Both the position numbers and the translations under genes were made by a program. The notes under the pieces are model-generated. The model did not search any database. It saw only the letters and a list, made by a program, of their open reading frames with translations, and had not been told where the DNA came from. Positions 12,290 through 21,333 of a stretch of DNA of 64,000 nucleotides are shown in pieces (position 1 is the stretch's first letter; every line of letters starts with the position of its first letter). Origin of the DNA: Denitromonas ohlonensis (GTDB taxonomy: Bacteria > Pseudomonadota > Gammaproteobacteria > Burkholderiales > Rhodocyclaceae); contig NZ_VMNI01000020.1 in assembly GCF_007625205.1 (NCBI RefSeq), positions 1 to 64,000 on the forward strand, in the 5' to 3' direction.

Positions 12290-13585
12290 ATGAAAACCTT
12301 CCTCGCACTCTATGTCGCCGGCGTCGCGCTGATCTGGGCGCTGGCGGGCGGCGCACCGGATCAGTCCGGCGGCGGCCTGCCGTGGATGCTGCGCCATCAG
12401 GCGCTGTACCTCACGGGCTTGTGGGCCTTCTCGCTGATGTCGCTGATCATGCTGCTGGCGACCCGCCCGGCCTGGCTTGAGCGCGCCTTCGGCGGACTCG
12501 ACAAGATGTATCGCACCCACAAGTGGGCCGGCATCCTGGCGATCAGCTTTGCCGCGCTGCACTGGCTGGTGGAGATGTCCGACGATGTCATCAAGGCGCT
12601 GTGGGGCCGCGAAGGGCGCTTGTCCAAGGAGCACGGCGATGGAATCTTCGAGGCGCTGCGCGACATGGCCGAAGAACTCGGCGAATGGGCGATCTACGCC
12701 TTGCTGGCGATGTTGCTGCTGACGCTGTGGAAGCGCTTCCCCTTTCACCTGTGGCGCTATGCGCACAAGGCCATGCCGGTGCTGTATCTGATGCTGGTGA
12801 TCCATGCCGCCTTTCTGGCGCCGGTGGCTTACTGGTCGCAACCGGTGGGCTGGCTGTTGGCGGCGATGGCGGCGGCCGGGTCGGTGGCGGCGCTGATGGC
12901 GCTGACCGGGCGCATCGGTCAGCGTCGGCGTCATGCCGGGACGGTGGCAGCGGTGAGCACGCCCGCCGCGGGGCTGACCGAGGTTGTCTGTCAGCTGCCG
13001 GATTGGCCGGGGCATCGCGCGGGGCAGTTCGTGTTTCTCAACTTCGACCGTTTCGAAGGCCCGCACCCCTTCACCATCGCTAGCGCCGATGCCGGCGACG
13101 GGCGGCTGCGCTTCGAGATCAAGGCGCTGGGCGACTATACCGAGACGCTGGCGAGGCGGGTACAGGTCGGGCAGGCGGTGACGGTGGAGGGGCCGTATGG
13201 TTGCTTCGATCATCGTCGTGCACGAACCGGTGCGCGGCAGATCTGGGTGGCTGCCGGCGTGGGCGTGACGCCTTTTCTGGCCTGGTTGGAATCCATGCAG
13301 GCGACGCCCGAGACAGTTCCCGCGGCCGACCTGTATTACTGCGTGCGCAACCGTGACACCGATCCCTTTGTGTCACGCGTGACGGCGCTGTGTGCCAACT
13401 TGCCGGCGGTGCGTTTGACCGTTGTCAGCACCGACCGCGAGGCGCCGCTGACGGCGGAGAACATGAAGGTGCGCGGCGCGGCCGATGTGTGGTTCTGTGG
13501 CCCCAAAGGCTTCGGCGCTGCCCTGCGCCAGGGCTTGAATCGCTGGCGGGTGCGCTTTCATCAGGAAGCCTTCGAGATGCGTTGA
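12290..13585 (+). CDS. Membrane flavocytochrome b, ferric reductase/NOX-like
   Basis: A 431-residue protein. The N-terminal half is a ferric-reductase-type transmembrane domain with several helices and histidines for b haems (HKWAGILAISFAALHWLVE; HLWRYAHKAMPVLYLMLVIHAAFL). The C-terminal half is an FAD/NAD(P)-binding reductase with HPFTIASA, VEGPYGCF and AAGVGVTPFLAWL. It probably takes electrons from cytoplasmic NAD(P)H across the membrane to the DHC and SHP cytochromes upstream. The ATG at 12290 has GGGAGA before it; an upstream in-frame start at 12155 lacks a ribosome site. Confidence 0.85.
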   Translation: MKTFLALYVAGVALIWALAGGAPDQSGGGLPWMLRHQALYLTGLWAFSLMSLIMLLATRPAWLERAFGGLDKMYRTHKWAGILAISFAALHWLVEMSDDVIKALWGREGRLSKEHGDGIFEALRDMAEELGEWAIYALLAMLLLTLWKRFPFHLWRYAHKAMPVLYLMLVIHAAFLAPVAYWSQPVGWLLAAMAAAGSVAALMALTGRIGQRRRHAGTVAAVSTPAAGLTEVVCQLPDWPGHRAGQFVFLNFDRFEGPHPFTIASADAGDGRLRFEIKALGDYTETLARRVQVGQAVTVEGPYGCFDHRRARTGARQIWVAAGVGVTPFLAWLESMQATPETVPAADLYYCVRNRDTDPFVSRVTALCANLPAVRLTVVSTDREAPLTAENMKVRGAADVWFCGPKGFGAALRQGLNRWRVRFHQEAFEMR

Positions 13586-13623
13586 GCCGCTCGGGTTCCG
13601 TTGCCGCGGGCCAGCATCGGCGC

Positions 13624-13910
13624 CGTAGGGTGGGCGGCTTGCCGCCCACCATTCATTGGTTGTGCGGGGCACCGCTGGTGGGCAGGCAAGCTGCCCACCC
13701 TACGTCGGGAGCGCGTCATGTCGGGCTGTAGGGTGGTCAGCTTTGCTGACCACCAATCGTCGGTTGTTTGGGGTATCGCGGGTGGGCAGGCAAGCTGACC
13801 ACCCTACGTCGGGATCGCGACTTGTAGGGCGGAGAAGCGAAGCGCATCCGCCGATCAACGCCCCGGGGTCGCACCGCTGGCGGATGCGCCTGTGGCTTAT
13901 CCGCCCTACG
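13624..13910. repeat. Cluster of three palindromic intergenic repeats
   Basis: Three successive elements have inverted ends. The first (13624 to about 13705) starts CGTAGGGTGGGCGGC and ends GCCCACCCTACG. The second (about 13730-13807) starts TGTAGGGTGGTCAGC and ends CTGACCACCCTACG. The third (about 13824-13910) starts TGTAGGGCGGAG and ends TCCGCCCTACG. The first two belong to the family at 1834-1983; the third is a related GTAGGGCGGA type. The whole 350-base gap between the flavocytochrome and LysR genes holds nothing else recognisable. Confidence 0.82.
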
Positions 13911-13937
13911 GGAGATGCTCCGGTGCGCCAGCCGAAC

Positions 13938-14843
13938 TCAGCTCCCGCAGGCCTGAATCAAAAATTGCCGCAGGGCTTCGGCCGGTTCGGAGAGCTTGGC
14001 GTCTTTGGGCCAGATCAGGCCGACTTCCATGTGCGGTACGGCGTCGAGAATCGGCCGGGCTTCGATCTTTTTGCCTTCGAGCGACCACGGGCGATAGACC
14101 ATGTCGCTGAGGATGGTGACGCCAAAGCCGTGAGCGACCATGCCGCGGACAGCTTCCATGACACTGGTGCGGAAGGCCACGCGGGGCTCCAGGCCGTTGT
14201 CGATCCAGAAGCGGCGGTTGGCGTCTTCGCCGCCGTCGACGGTGAGCAAAATATAGGGCTGGGTGGCGATGTCGGCGAGCGAGGGGTAGGGCGTTTGCAG
14301 CACCGGATGGCCGGCGGCGGCCCACAGCTGGCGGCGTGAGCGCATCAAAACATGGTGGCCGAAGCGTTCGGGGTGCTCTACGTTGGAGAGTACGACCACG
14401 CCCAGTTCCAGCTTGCCGGATTCCACGGCGGCTTCGACTTCCAGCCGGCCCATGTCGTGCAGGTCGAGGTCGACTTCGGGATAGGTGGCGCGAAAACGCG
14501 AGAACAGCGGCGGCAGAAAGTAGCCGAGCACCGTGTAGGTGGCGGCGATACGGATGCTGCCGGTGAGGCTGTCGGCGCAGAAGCGCGGCTCGCGCAGGGC
14601 GTCTTGCACCGAGTCGAGGATGTTGCCGGCGTGCTGATAGAAGCGGTGGCCTTCGGCAGTGAGGACGACGCCGTGGGGCAGGCGGTCGAACAGTTTGACG
14701 CCGAGGCGTTCTTCGAGCAGCAAGATGGCATTGGTGATGGCCGACTGCGACACGAACATCTTGGCCGCGGCCATCGAGAACTGCCCGGTTTCGGCGGCGG
14801 CGGTGAAGTAGCGCAGCTGGCGGAGTGTGATTTCACTTGCCAT
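13938..14843 (-). CDS. LysR-family regulator of the divergent oxidoreductase operon
   Basis: A 301-residue LysR-type regulator: N-terminal helix-turn-helix (TLRQLRYFTAAAETGQFSMA, then SQSAITNAILLLEERLG) and a C-terminal effector domain. It is divergent from the indolepyruvate oxidoreductase gene with 106 AT-rich bases between them, the classic arrangement for a LysR protein controlling its neighbour and itself. The effector is unknown; an aromatic 2-oxoacid or amino acid is a reasonable guess from context. Confidence 0.87.
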   Translation of the reverse strand: MASEITLRQLRYFTAAAETGQFSMAAAKMFVSQSAITNAILLLEERLGVKLFDRLPHGVVLTAEGHRFYQHAGNILDSVQDALREPRFCADSLTGSIRIAATYTVLGYFLPPLFSRFRATYPEVDLDLHDMGRLEVEAAVESGKLELGVVVLSNVEHPERFGHHVLMRSRRQLWAAAGHPVLQTPYPSLADIATQPYILLTVDGGEDANRRFWIDNGLEPRVAFRTSVMEAVRGMVAHGFGVTILSDMVYRPWSLEGKKIEARPILDAVPHMEVGLIWPKDAKLSEPAEALRQFLIQACGS

Positions 14844-14886
14844 TACTTTTATTGATACCTAAATAGAATTCTTGTGATTTTACGAT

Positions 14887-14898
14887 AACGAGATCGTT
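14887..14898. promoter_or_regulatory. Candidate LysR operator in divergent region
   Basis: AACGAGATCGTT has perfect five-base inverted arms around two central bases. It sits in the AT-rich 14844-14949 gap between the LysR gene and the oxidoreductase gene, about 50 bases before the oxidoreductase start. LysR sites are usually interrupted palindromes of this kind. Assignment rests only on position and symmetry. Confidence 0.4.
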
Positions 14899-14949
14899 TC
14901 CTATCATTCAGCGAAACAAGGCCAAACCACACAATGGAGGAGACGGTCT

Positions 14950-17900
14950 ATGAACGCACCCCACAAGGATGCAGAAGCGGGCGCACTGCGCACAGTGACG
15001 TTGAACGACAAATATACGCTGCCCAGCGGTCGCGTCTATTTGAACGGAACCCAGGCGCTGGTGCGCCTGCCCATGTTGCAACGCGCACGCGACGAGCGCG
15101 CCGGATTGAACACCGCCGGTTTCGTGAGCGGTTACCGCGGTTCGCCGCTGGGTAACGTGGACCATGAGTTCTGGCGGGCGAAGAAATTCCTCGAGCCGAA
15201 CCACATCAAGTTCCAGGCCGGCATCAACGAAGACCTCGCCGCCACCGCGGTGTGGGGCACCCAGCAGGTCAACCTCGACCCCAGCGCCAAGTACGACGGC
15301 GTGTTTGCCATGTGGTACGGCAAGGGCCCGGGCGTCGATCGCACCGGTGATGTGTTCCGCCATGCCAACGCAGCGGGGACGTCCAAATTTGGTGGTGTGC
15401 TGGCGATTGCCGGCGACGATCACGCAGCCAAGTCCTCGACCCTGCCGCACCAGACCGAGCATGTGTTCAAGGCATTGATGATGCCGGTGCTGGCCCCGGC
15501 CGACATCCAGGAATACCTGGACATGGGCATCCACGGTTTTGCCATGTCGCGTTACTCCGGCTGTTGGGTGGCCTTCAAGGCCCTGGCAGATACCGTCGAG
15601 ACCTCGGCCTCGGTGAACGTCGACCCCTTCGCCGTCGAGACCATCATCCCGACCGATTTCCCGATCCCGGCCGACGGCCTCAACATCCGTTGGCCCGATC
15701 CCCCGCTGGTGCAGGAAAAGCGTCTGCTGCACCACAAGCTGTACGCCGCGCTGGCCTACTGCCGCGCCAACAAACTGAACAAGATCGTGATCGACAGCCC
15801 GACGCCGCGTCTGGGTATCGTCACCAGCGGCAAGAGCTATCTCGATGTGCGCCAGGCGCTGGAAGACCTGGGTATCGACGACGCCGTGGCCGCCAAGATC
15901 GGCCTGCGCCTGTACAAGGTCGGCATGGTCTGGCCGCTCGAAGCCGAAGGCGTGCGCGAGTTCGCCGAGGGGCTGGAAGAGATTCTGGTGATCGAGGAGA
16001 AGCGCCAGTTCCTCGAATACCAGATCAAGGAAGAACTTTACAACTGGAGCGAGTCGGCCCGCCCGCGCGTGATCGGCAAGTTCGACGAGAAAGGCGAATG
16101 GTCGCTGCCGCACAGCGAATGGCTGCTGCCGGCCGCCGGCGAGCTGACCCCGGCGATGATCGCCCGCGTCATCGCCGCGCGCATCGCACGCCACTACACC
16201 TCCGACCGCATCGCCGCGCGCCTGGCCTTCCTCGAAGCCAAGGAAGCCGCGCTGGCCAAGCCGAACCGCGCCATCGCCCGCATTCCGCACTATTGTTCGG
16301 GCTGCCCGCACAACTCGTCCACCAAGGTGCCTGAAGGCTCCAAGGCGCTGGCCGGTATTGGTTGCCACTACATGGCCACCTGGCTGTCGCCCGAGTCGAC
16401 GCAGACCTTCTGCCAGATGGGCGGCGAGGGTGTGCCCTGGGTCGGTCAGGCCCCGTTCACCGACACCCGGCATGTGTTTGCCAACCTCGGTGACGGCACC
16501 TATATGCACTCCGGCCTGCTGGCGATCCGTCAGTCGATCGCCGCCGGGGTGAACATCACCTACAAGATCCTCTATAACGACGCGGTCGCCATGACCGGCG
16601 GTCAGCCGCACGACGGCCAGCTGAGCGTGCCGATCATCGCCCGTCAGATCGCCGCCGAAGGCATCCACAATCTGGTGGTGGTAACCGACGAGCCCGAGAA
16701 GTACGCCGGTGACGTCGGCCTGCCGGCGCATACCCCGATCCGTCATCGCGACGAACTCGATGCCGTGCAGCGCGAGTTGCGCGAAGTCTCCGGCACCAGC
16801 GCGATCATTTACGACCAGACCTGCGCCGCCGAAAAGCGTCGTCGTCGCAAGCGCGGCACCTTCCCGGACCCGGCCAAGCGCGTGGTCATCAACGACCTGG
16901 TCTGCGAAGGTTGCGGCGACTGCTCGGAGAAATCCAACTGCATGTCGGTGATGCCGGTCGAGACCGAATTCGGTCGCAAGCGCACCATCGACCAGTCCGC
17001 CTGCAACAAGGACTTCTCCTGCCTGAAGGGCTTCTGCCCGAGCTTTGTCACCATCGAAGGCGGCTCGCTCAAGAAAGGCAAGGCCGCCACGCCGACCGAG
17101 ACCCTGTTCGCCAATCTGCCCGAGCCGACGCTGCCGGGTACCGCTGCACCGTGGGGCATGCTGATCACTGGCGTCGGCGGTACCGGCGTGGTGACCATCG
17201 GTGCGCTGCTCGGTATGGCCGCTCACCTCGAAGGCAAGGGCGTGTCGGTGCTCGACATGGCCGGTCTGGCCCAGAAGGGCGGCGCGGTGTTCTCGCATGT
17301 ACGCATCGCCGACAAGCCCGAGTCGCTCTACGCAGCGCGAGTGGCCGCCGGCGAAGCCAATGCCGTGATCGGTTGCGATCTGGTGGTGGCCGCCTCCGAC
17401 GATTCGATTGCCAAGATGCGCAGCGAGCACACCCGCGTGGTCATCAACAGCGACAAGAGCAACACCAGCGACTTCGTGCGCGGCTTTGCCGCTCAGGCAC
17501 GCAGTGGCGACGTACAGAAAAATCCGGACCCGCAGTTCCCGCAAGACGGGATGGAAGCGCGCATCGCCGAGGCCGTCGGCGCGGACAAGGTAGACTTCCT
17601 GGATGCCTCGCGCCTGGCCACGGCGATCATGGGCGACGCGATTGCCACCAACCTGTTCATGCTCGGCTACGCCTGGCAGAAAGGCCTGGTGCCGCTGACC
17701 CGTGACGCGATCATTCGCGCCATCGAGATCAACGGCGCCGCGGTCAAGTCCAACATCACCGCCTTCCAGTGGGGCCGTGCGGCCGCGGTGGATATGGCCG
17801 TGGTGGCCAAAGCCGCCCAGCCGGCGCATGTGCCGGCGCACCACACGCTGTCGACCACGGTCGATCAGGTGATTGCGCGTCGCAAGGAGCAGCTCACCGC

Positions 17901-18543
17901 CTATCAGGACGCCGCCTACGCCGAACGCTACATGGCGCTGGTGAACACCGTGCGCAAGGCCGAAGAGGCCGTGTCGCCGGGCATCACCCTGCTGACCGAA
18001 GCCGTGGCACGTGGCTATTACAAGCTGCTGGCCTACAAGGACGAGTACGAAGTGGCCCGTCTGTACACCGACAGCGACTTCCTGCAGCGCGTCGAGGATC
18101 AGTTCGAAGGCGACTACAAGCTGGTCTTCCATCTGGCCCCGCCGCTGCTCGCCGACAAGGACGCCGCCACCGGTCACCTGAAGAAGCGTGCCTATGGCCC
18201 GTGGATGCTCAAGGCCATGCGTCTGATGGCCCGCTTCAAGCATCTGCGCGGTGGTGCCCTCGACCCCTTCGCCCGCAGCGCCGACCGCAAGCTGGATCGT
18301 GCCCTGATCACCGAGTACGAGGCGCTGATCGCCACCGTGCTGGCCGGCCTCAAGCCGGGCAACCATGAAGTGGCGGTCGAGCTGGCCAACCTGCCTGACC
18401 AGATGCGTGGCTTCGGCCATGTGCGTGAGCGCTATGTCGAGCACGCTCGCAATCAGCAAAAGACGCTGATGGCGCGCTTCGAAGGCAAGAGCACGCTGGG
18501 CGAAGCGAAAGTGATTCGTCATACTCCCAAGGCCAAAGCCTAA
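14950..18543 (+). CDS. Indolepyruvate:ferredoxin oxidoreductase, fused IorA-IorB type
   Basis: A 1197-residue enzyme that decarboxylates aryl or branched 2-oxoacids to acyl-CoA, reducing ferredoxin. In order: a pyrimidine/TPP region with GYRGSPLGNVD; a TPP-Mg domain with GDGTYMHSGL near residue 515; Fe-S cysteines in CEGCGDCSEKSNC (about 655-667) and CNKDFSCLKGFC; and a gamma-type domain from ITGVGGTGVVTIG (about 739) with AGLAQKGGAVFSHV. Subunits that are separate in archaea are fused here, as in other proteobacteria. GGAGGAGA precedes the ATG. The downstream dehydrogenase would supply its oxoacid substrate. Confidence 0.92.
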   Translation: MNAPHKDAEAGALRTVTLNDKYTLPSGRVYLNGTQALVRLPMLQRARDERAGLNTAGFVSGYRGSPLGNVDHEFWRAKKFLEPNHIKFQAGINEDLAATAVWGTQQVNLDPSAKYDGVFAMWYGKGPGVDRTGDVFRHANAAGTSKFGGVLAIAGDDHAAKSSTLPHQTEHVFKALMMPVLAPADIQEYLDMGIHGFAMSRYSGCWVAFKALADTVETSASVNVDPFAVETIIPTDFPIPADGLNIRWPDPPLVQEKRLLHHKLYAALAYCRANKLNKIVIDSPTPRLGIVTSGKSYLDVRQALEDLGIDDAVAAKIGLRLYKVGMVWPLEAEGVREFAEGLEEILVIEEKRQFLEYQIKEELYNWSESARPRVIGKFDEKGEWSLPHSEWLLPAAGELTPAMIARVIAARIARHYTSDRIAARLAFLEAKEAALAKPNRAIARIPHYCSGCPHNSSTKVPEGSKALAGIGCHYMATWLSPESTQTFCQMGGEGVPWVGQAPFTDTRHVFANLGDGTYMHSGLLAIRQSIAAGVNITYKILYNDAVAMTGGQPHDGQLSVPIIARQIAAEGIHNLVVVTDEPEKYAGDVGLPAHTPIRHRDELDAVQRELREVSGTSAIIYDQTCAAEKRRRRKRGTFPDPAKRVVINDLVCEGCGDCSEKSNCMSVMPVETEFGRKRTIDQSACNKDFSCLKGFCPSFVTIEGGSLKKGKAATPTETLFANLPEPTLPGTAAPWGMLITGVGGTGVVTIGALLGMAAHLEGKGVSVLDMAGLAQKGGAVFSHVRIADKPESLYAARVAAGEANAVIGCDLVVAASDDSIAKMRSEHTRVVINSDKSNTSDFVRGFAAQARSGDVQKNPDPQFPQDGMEARIAEAVGADKVDFLDASRLATAIMGDAIATNLFMLGYAWQKGLVPLTRDAIIRAIEINGAAVKSNITAFQWGRAAAVDMAVVAKAAQPAHVPAHHTLSTTVDQVIARRKEQLTAYQDAAYAERYMALVNTVRKAEEAVSPGITLLTEAVARGYYKLLAYKDEYEVARLYTDSDFLQRVEDQFEGDYKLVFHLAPPLLADKDAATGHLKKRAYGPWMLKAMRLMARFKHLRGGALDPFARSADRKLDRALITEYEALIATVLAGLKPGNHEVAVELANLPDQMRGFGHVRERYVEHARNQQKTLMARFEGKSTLGEAKVIRHTPKAKA

Positions 18544-18557
18544 GTCGTTTAAAACCC

Positions 18558-18635
18558 GCAGCACGTCCGCCCAAGTCGCCACAAGAGACGGCGGCGGGCG
18601 TGCTGCATCCATTCGGGCATCCGTGAAGGGTGCCC
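18558..18635 (+). other. Two hairpins between the oxidoreductase and dehydrogenase genes
   Basis: GCAGCACGTCCGCC (18558-18571) pairs over about 14 positions with GGCGGGCGTGCTGC (18593-18606). Immediately after, GGGCATCC (18615-18622) pairs with GGGTGCCC (18628-18635). Neither is followed by a U run. They could stabilise or process the mRNA and so set different levels of the two enzymes. Confidence 0.5.
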
Positions 18636-18660
18636 ATACCAAGAAGGAAGGAGACACAGC

Positions 18661-19713
18661 ATGTCCGTATTTTCCCTGCGCGATTTCGCCGACCATGAAC
18701 AAGTCGTGTTTGTCAGCGACGATGCCAGCGGCCTGAAAGCCATCATCGCCGTCCATAATTCCAACCTCGGCCCGGCCCTCGGCGGTTGCCGCATGTGGCC
18801 CTACGCCAGCGAGGAAGAGGCGATCCATGACGTGCTGCGCCTGTCGCGCGGCATGACTTACAAGTCGGCCCTGGCCGGCCTCAAGCTTGGCGGCGGCAAG
18901 TCGGTGATCATCGGCAACCCGCGCACCGACAAGTCCCCCGCGTTGCTCGACGCCTTTGCCCGCGCCCTGAACAACCTCAACGGCCGCTACATCGCCGCCG
19001 AAGACTCGGGCACCAGCGTGGCCGACATGAAATACCTGGCCGAGCGCACCGCGCATGTGGCCGGCATCGTCGACAAGCCGACCGATGGCGGTGGCACGCG
19101 TAGCGGCGACCCCTCGCCGGCGACCGCCCTGGGGACCTTCGTGGGCATCAAGGCGGCGGTCAAAGCACAGCTCGGTCGCGACTCGCTGGACGGCGTTCGC
19201 GTGGCCGTGCAAGGCGTGGGCAACGTCGGTTTCGATCTGGCACAGCAGCTGCACGCGGCCGGCGCCAAGCTGTGGGTGACCGACATCCACCAGGACAACC
19301 TGAGCCGTGCCGAAGCCGAGCTGGGCGCGGTCGTGGTGGCGCCGGACGCGATCTACGCTCAGGACGTCGACGTGTTCGCCCCTTGCGCGCTGGGCGCGGT
19401 CATCAATGACCAGACCATCCCGCAACTGAAGGCCCGCATCGTGGCCGGCGCCTCCAACAACCAGCTGGCCGAAGCCCGTCACGGCTCCGAGCTGATGCGT
19501 CGCGGCATTCTTTACGCGCCGGACTATGTCATCAACGCCGGCGGCATCATCGACGTGTACTACGAGCGCACCGGTTTCGACCGCGCCGCGCTGCTGGCCC
19601 ATGTCGAAGGCATTTACGGCACGCTGCTCGAGATTTTCGAGCGTGCCAGCACCGAACAGCGTCCGACGGGAGAAGTGGCCGACGCACTGGCCGAAGCTCG
19701 ATTCAAGCGCTGA
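18661..19713 (+). CDS. Leu/Phe/Val-type amino-acid dehydrogenase
   Basis: A 350-residue NAD-dependent dehydrogenase that oxidatively deaminates a branched-chain or aromatic amino acid to its 2-oxoacid and ammonia. The catalytic block [16 protein letters not shown] gives Lys 68 and Lys 80 at the same numbers as in leucine dehydrogenase. [10 protein letters not shown] lies upstream, and a Rossmann motif GVGNVG sits near residue 186. The oxoacid product would feed the oxidoreductase encoded upstream. Leucine versus phenylalanine preference cannot be settled by eye. Confidence 0.9.
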   Translation: MSVFSLRDFADHEQVVFVSDDASGLKAIIAVHNSNLGPALGGCRMWPYASEEEAIHDVLRLSRGMTYKSALAGLKLGGGKSVIIGNPRTDKSPALLDAFARALNNLNGRYIAAEDSGTSVADMKYLAERTAHVAGIVDKPTDGGGTRSGDPSPATALGTFVGIKAAVKAQLGRDSLDGVRVAVQGVGNVGFDLAQQLHAAGAKLWVTDIHQDNLSRAEAELGAVVVAPDAIYAQDVDVFAPCALGAVINDQTIPQLKARIVAGASNNQLAEARHGSELMRRGILYAPDYVINAGGIIDVYYERTGFDRAALLAHVEGIYGTLLEIFERASTEQRPTGEVADALAEARFKR

Positions 19714-19723
19714 GTCAGCACAC

Positions 19724-19772
19724 GCCGGATCGCGACATCACATACATAGAAGAGTGATCCGGCCGAATTTTT
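19724..19772 (+). terminator. Possible terminator after the amino-acid dehydrogenase
   Basis: GCCGGATC (19724-19731) pairs with GATCCGGC (19756-19763), followed by CGAATTTTT. The 24-base loop is long, so it may be a partial terminator that lets some transcription continue into the transporter gene. Confidence 0.45.
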
Positions 19773-19833
19773 CCGCGCCAAGCAGGGCGTGCGCGGAGAG
19801 CCGAATTGTTAAACAAGGATGGAGACAGCACGC

Positions 19834-21180
19834 ATGTCAGCACTCAAACAAGGCCACGGTCAGTGGTCGTCGCGCATGGGTTTCATGCTCGCCGCGGTCG
19901 GTTCCGCGGTGGGTCTGGGCAATATCTGGAAGTTTCCCTACATGGTTGGCCAGAGCGGCGGTGCCGCGTTTGTGGCGGTCTACCTGATCTGCATCGCCAT
20001 GATCGGTCTGCCGATCATCGTGGCCGAGTGGATGATCGGTCGTCGTGGTCAGAAGAACCCGATCAACACCATGGCCGATCTGGCCGAGGCCAATGGCCGC
20101 AGCAAGGGCTGGGTGATGGTCGGTGTCAGCGGCACCCTGGCCGGCTTCCTGATTCTGTCCTTCTATAGCGTGATTGGCGGCTGGGCGCTGTCTTACCTGA
20201 TCGACGCCGTCAGCGGTGGCTTCACCGGTATGGACAAGGACGCCGCCGGCGCCGCCTTCTCCGGCATGCTCGGCAACCCCGGTTCGCTCACCATCTGGCA
20301 CACCGCCTTCATGGTCCTGACCGCTGGCGTGGTCGCGATGGGCGTGGCAGGTGGTCTGGAGCGTGCTTCCAAGATCCTGATGCCGGCCCTCGGCGTGTTG
20401 CTGGCGCTGATGGTCGGTTACGGCGCCGCCTCGAGCGGGTTCGGCCAGGCGCTTGAATACCTGTTTGCCCCGGACTTCTCCAAGCTCACCGGCGAAGTCG
20501 TGCTGGCCGCCCTCGGCCACGCCTTCTTCACCCTGTCGCTCGGCATGGGTGTGATGATCGCCTACGGCTCCTACCTGGGCGAAAAGGTCGACCTGCTGCG
20601 TGCGGCGCGCACCGTGGCCATCATGGACACCGTGATCGCGCTGGCCGCCGGTCTGGCGATCTTCCCCATCGTGTTTGCCAATGGCCTCGATCCGGCCGCC
20701 GGCCCGGGCCTGATCTTTGTGACCCTGCCGCTGGTGTTCGGCCAAGTCACCGGTGGTGTGATCCTGGCCGGCATGTTCTTCCTGCTGCTGACCTTCGCCG
20801 CACTGACCTCCGCCATCTCGCTGCTCGAGCCGTCCGTCGAGTTGCTGCAAGAGCGCACCCCGCTGGGTCGTGTCGGCGCCACGCTGCTGGCCAGTGCCGT
20901 GATCTGGGCGCTGGGTATTGCGGCGCTGCTGTCTTTCAACGTGTGGAGCGATGTGCTGATCTTCGGCAACAACATCTTCGACCTGCTCGACAAGCTGACC
21001 AGCAAATTCCTGCTGCCGCTGACCGCCCTCGGGGCCGTGCTGTTCGTCGGTTGGTGCCTGGACCGCGATAGCGTGCGCGATGAGCTGAACCTGAGCAGCG
21101 GCGGCTTCGCCCTGTGGAATCTGGTCGTTCGCTTTGTTGCACCGATCGGCGTGCTGGTGGTGTTCGTCTCCAGCCTCTGA
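19834..21180 (+). CDS. Sodium-dependent transporter, NSS (SNF) family
   Basis: A 448-residue membrane protein of the neurotransmitter:sodium symporter family, with the hallmark first segment (SRMGFMLAAVGSAVGLGNIW, then KFPYM) and about eleven to twelve hydrophobic helices. Bacterial members such as LeuT and MhsT import hydrophobic or aromatic amino acids with Na+. Placement after the dehydrogenase and oxidoreductase suggests it supplies their amino acid. The start at MSALKQ uses GGAG nine bases upstream; an ATG 15 bases earlier overlaps that ribosome site. Confidence 0.9.
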   Translation: MSALKQGHGQWSSRMGFMLAAVGSAVGLGNIWKFPYMVGQSGGAAFVAVYLICIAMIGLPIIVAEWMIGRRGQKNPINTMADLAEANGRSKGWVMVGVSGTLAGFLILSFYSVIGGWALSYLIDAVSGGFTGMDKDAAGAAFSGMLGNPGSLTIWHTAFMVLTAGVVAMGVAGGLERASKILMPALGVLLALMVGYGAASSGFGQALEYLFAPDFSKLTGEVVLAALGHAFFTLSLGMGVMIAYGSYLGEKVDLLRAARTVAIMDTVIALAAGLAIFPIVFANGLDPAAGPGLIFVTLPLVFGQVTGGVILAGMFFLLLTFAALTSAISLLEPSVELLQERTPLGRVGATLLASAVIWALGIAALLSFNVWSDVLIFGNNIFDLLDKLTSKFLLPLTALGAVLFVGWCLDRDSVRDELNLSSGGFALWNLVVRFVAPIGVLVVFVSSL

Positions 21181-21200
21181 GTCGCAATCGATGTCAAGAA

Positions 21201-21227
21201 AACGCCCGGCCCGTGCCGGGCGTTTTT
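21201..21227 (+). terminator. Rho-independent terminator
   Basis: AACGCCCGGC (21201-21210) pairs perfectly with GCCGGGCGTT (21215-21224), a four-base loop, followed by a T run. It closes the amino-acid oxidation and transport unit 20 bases after the transporter stop. Confidence 0.9.
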
Positions 21228-21333
21228 CATTGGCATAGCCGGATCACGCTTGACCGCGGACCTCGCCGACATGATCGGCCGGCCTCGTGTAATGTGACAC
21301 GCCTGTTCATTTTGATCTGATTCTGGAGTCCCG

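Noticed and set aside
13601-13937. Short frames within the repeat cluster after the flavocytochrome gene
   Set aside because: They translate the palindromic repeat units and have no protein features.
14908-19602. A 1564-codon open frame on the minus strand, opposite the indolepyruvate oxidoreductase and dehydrogenase genes
   Set aside because: It mirrors high-GC coding sequence with strong codon bias; the translation is His/Gly/Val-rich without any domain, while the plus strand encodes two clear enzymes.
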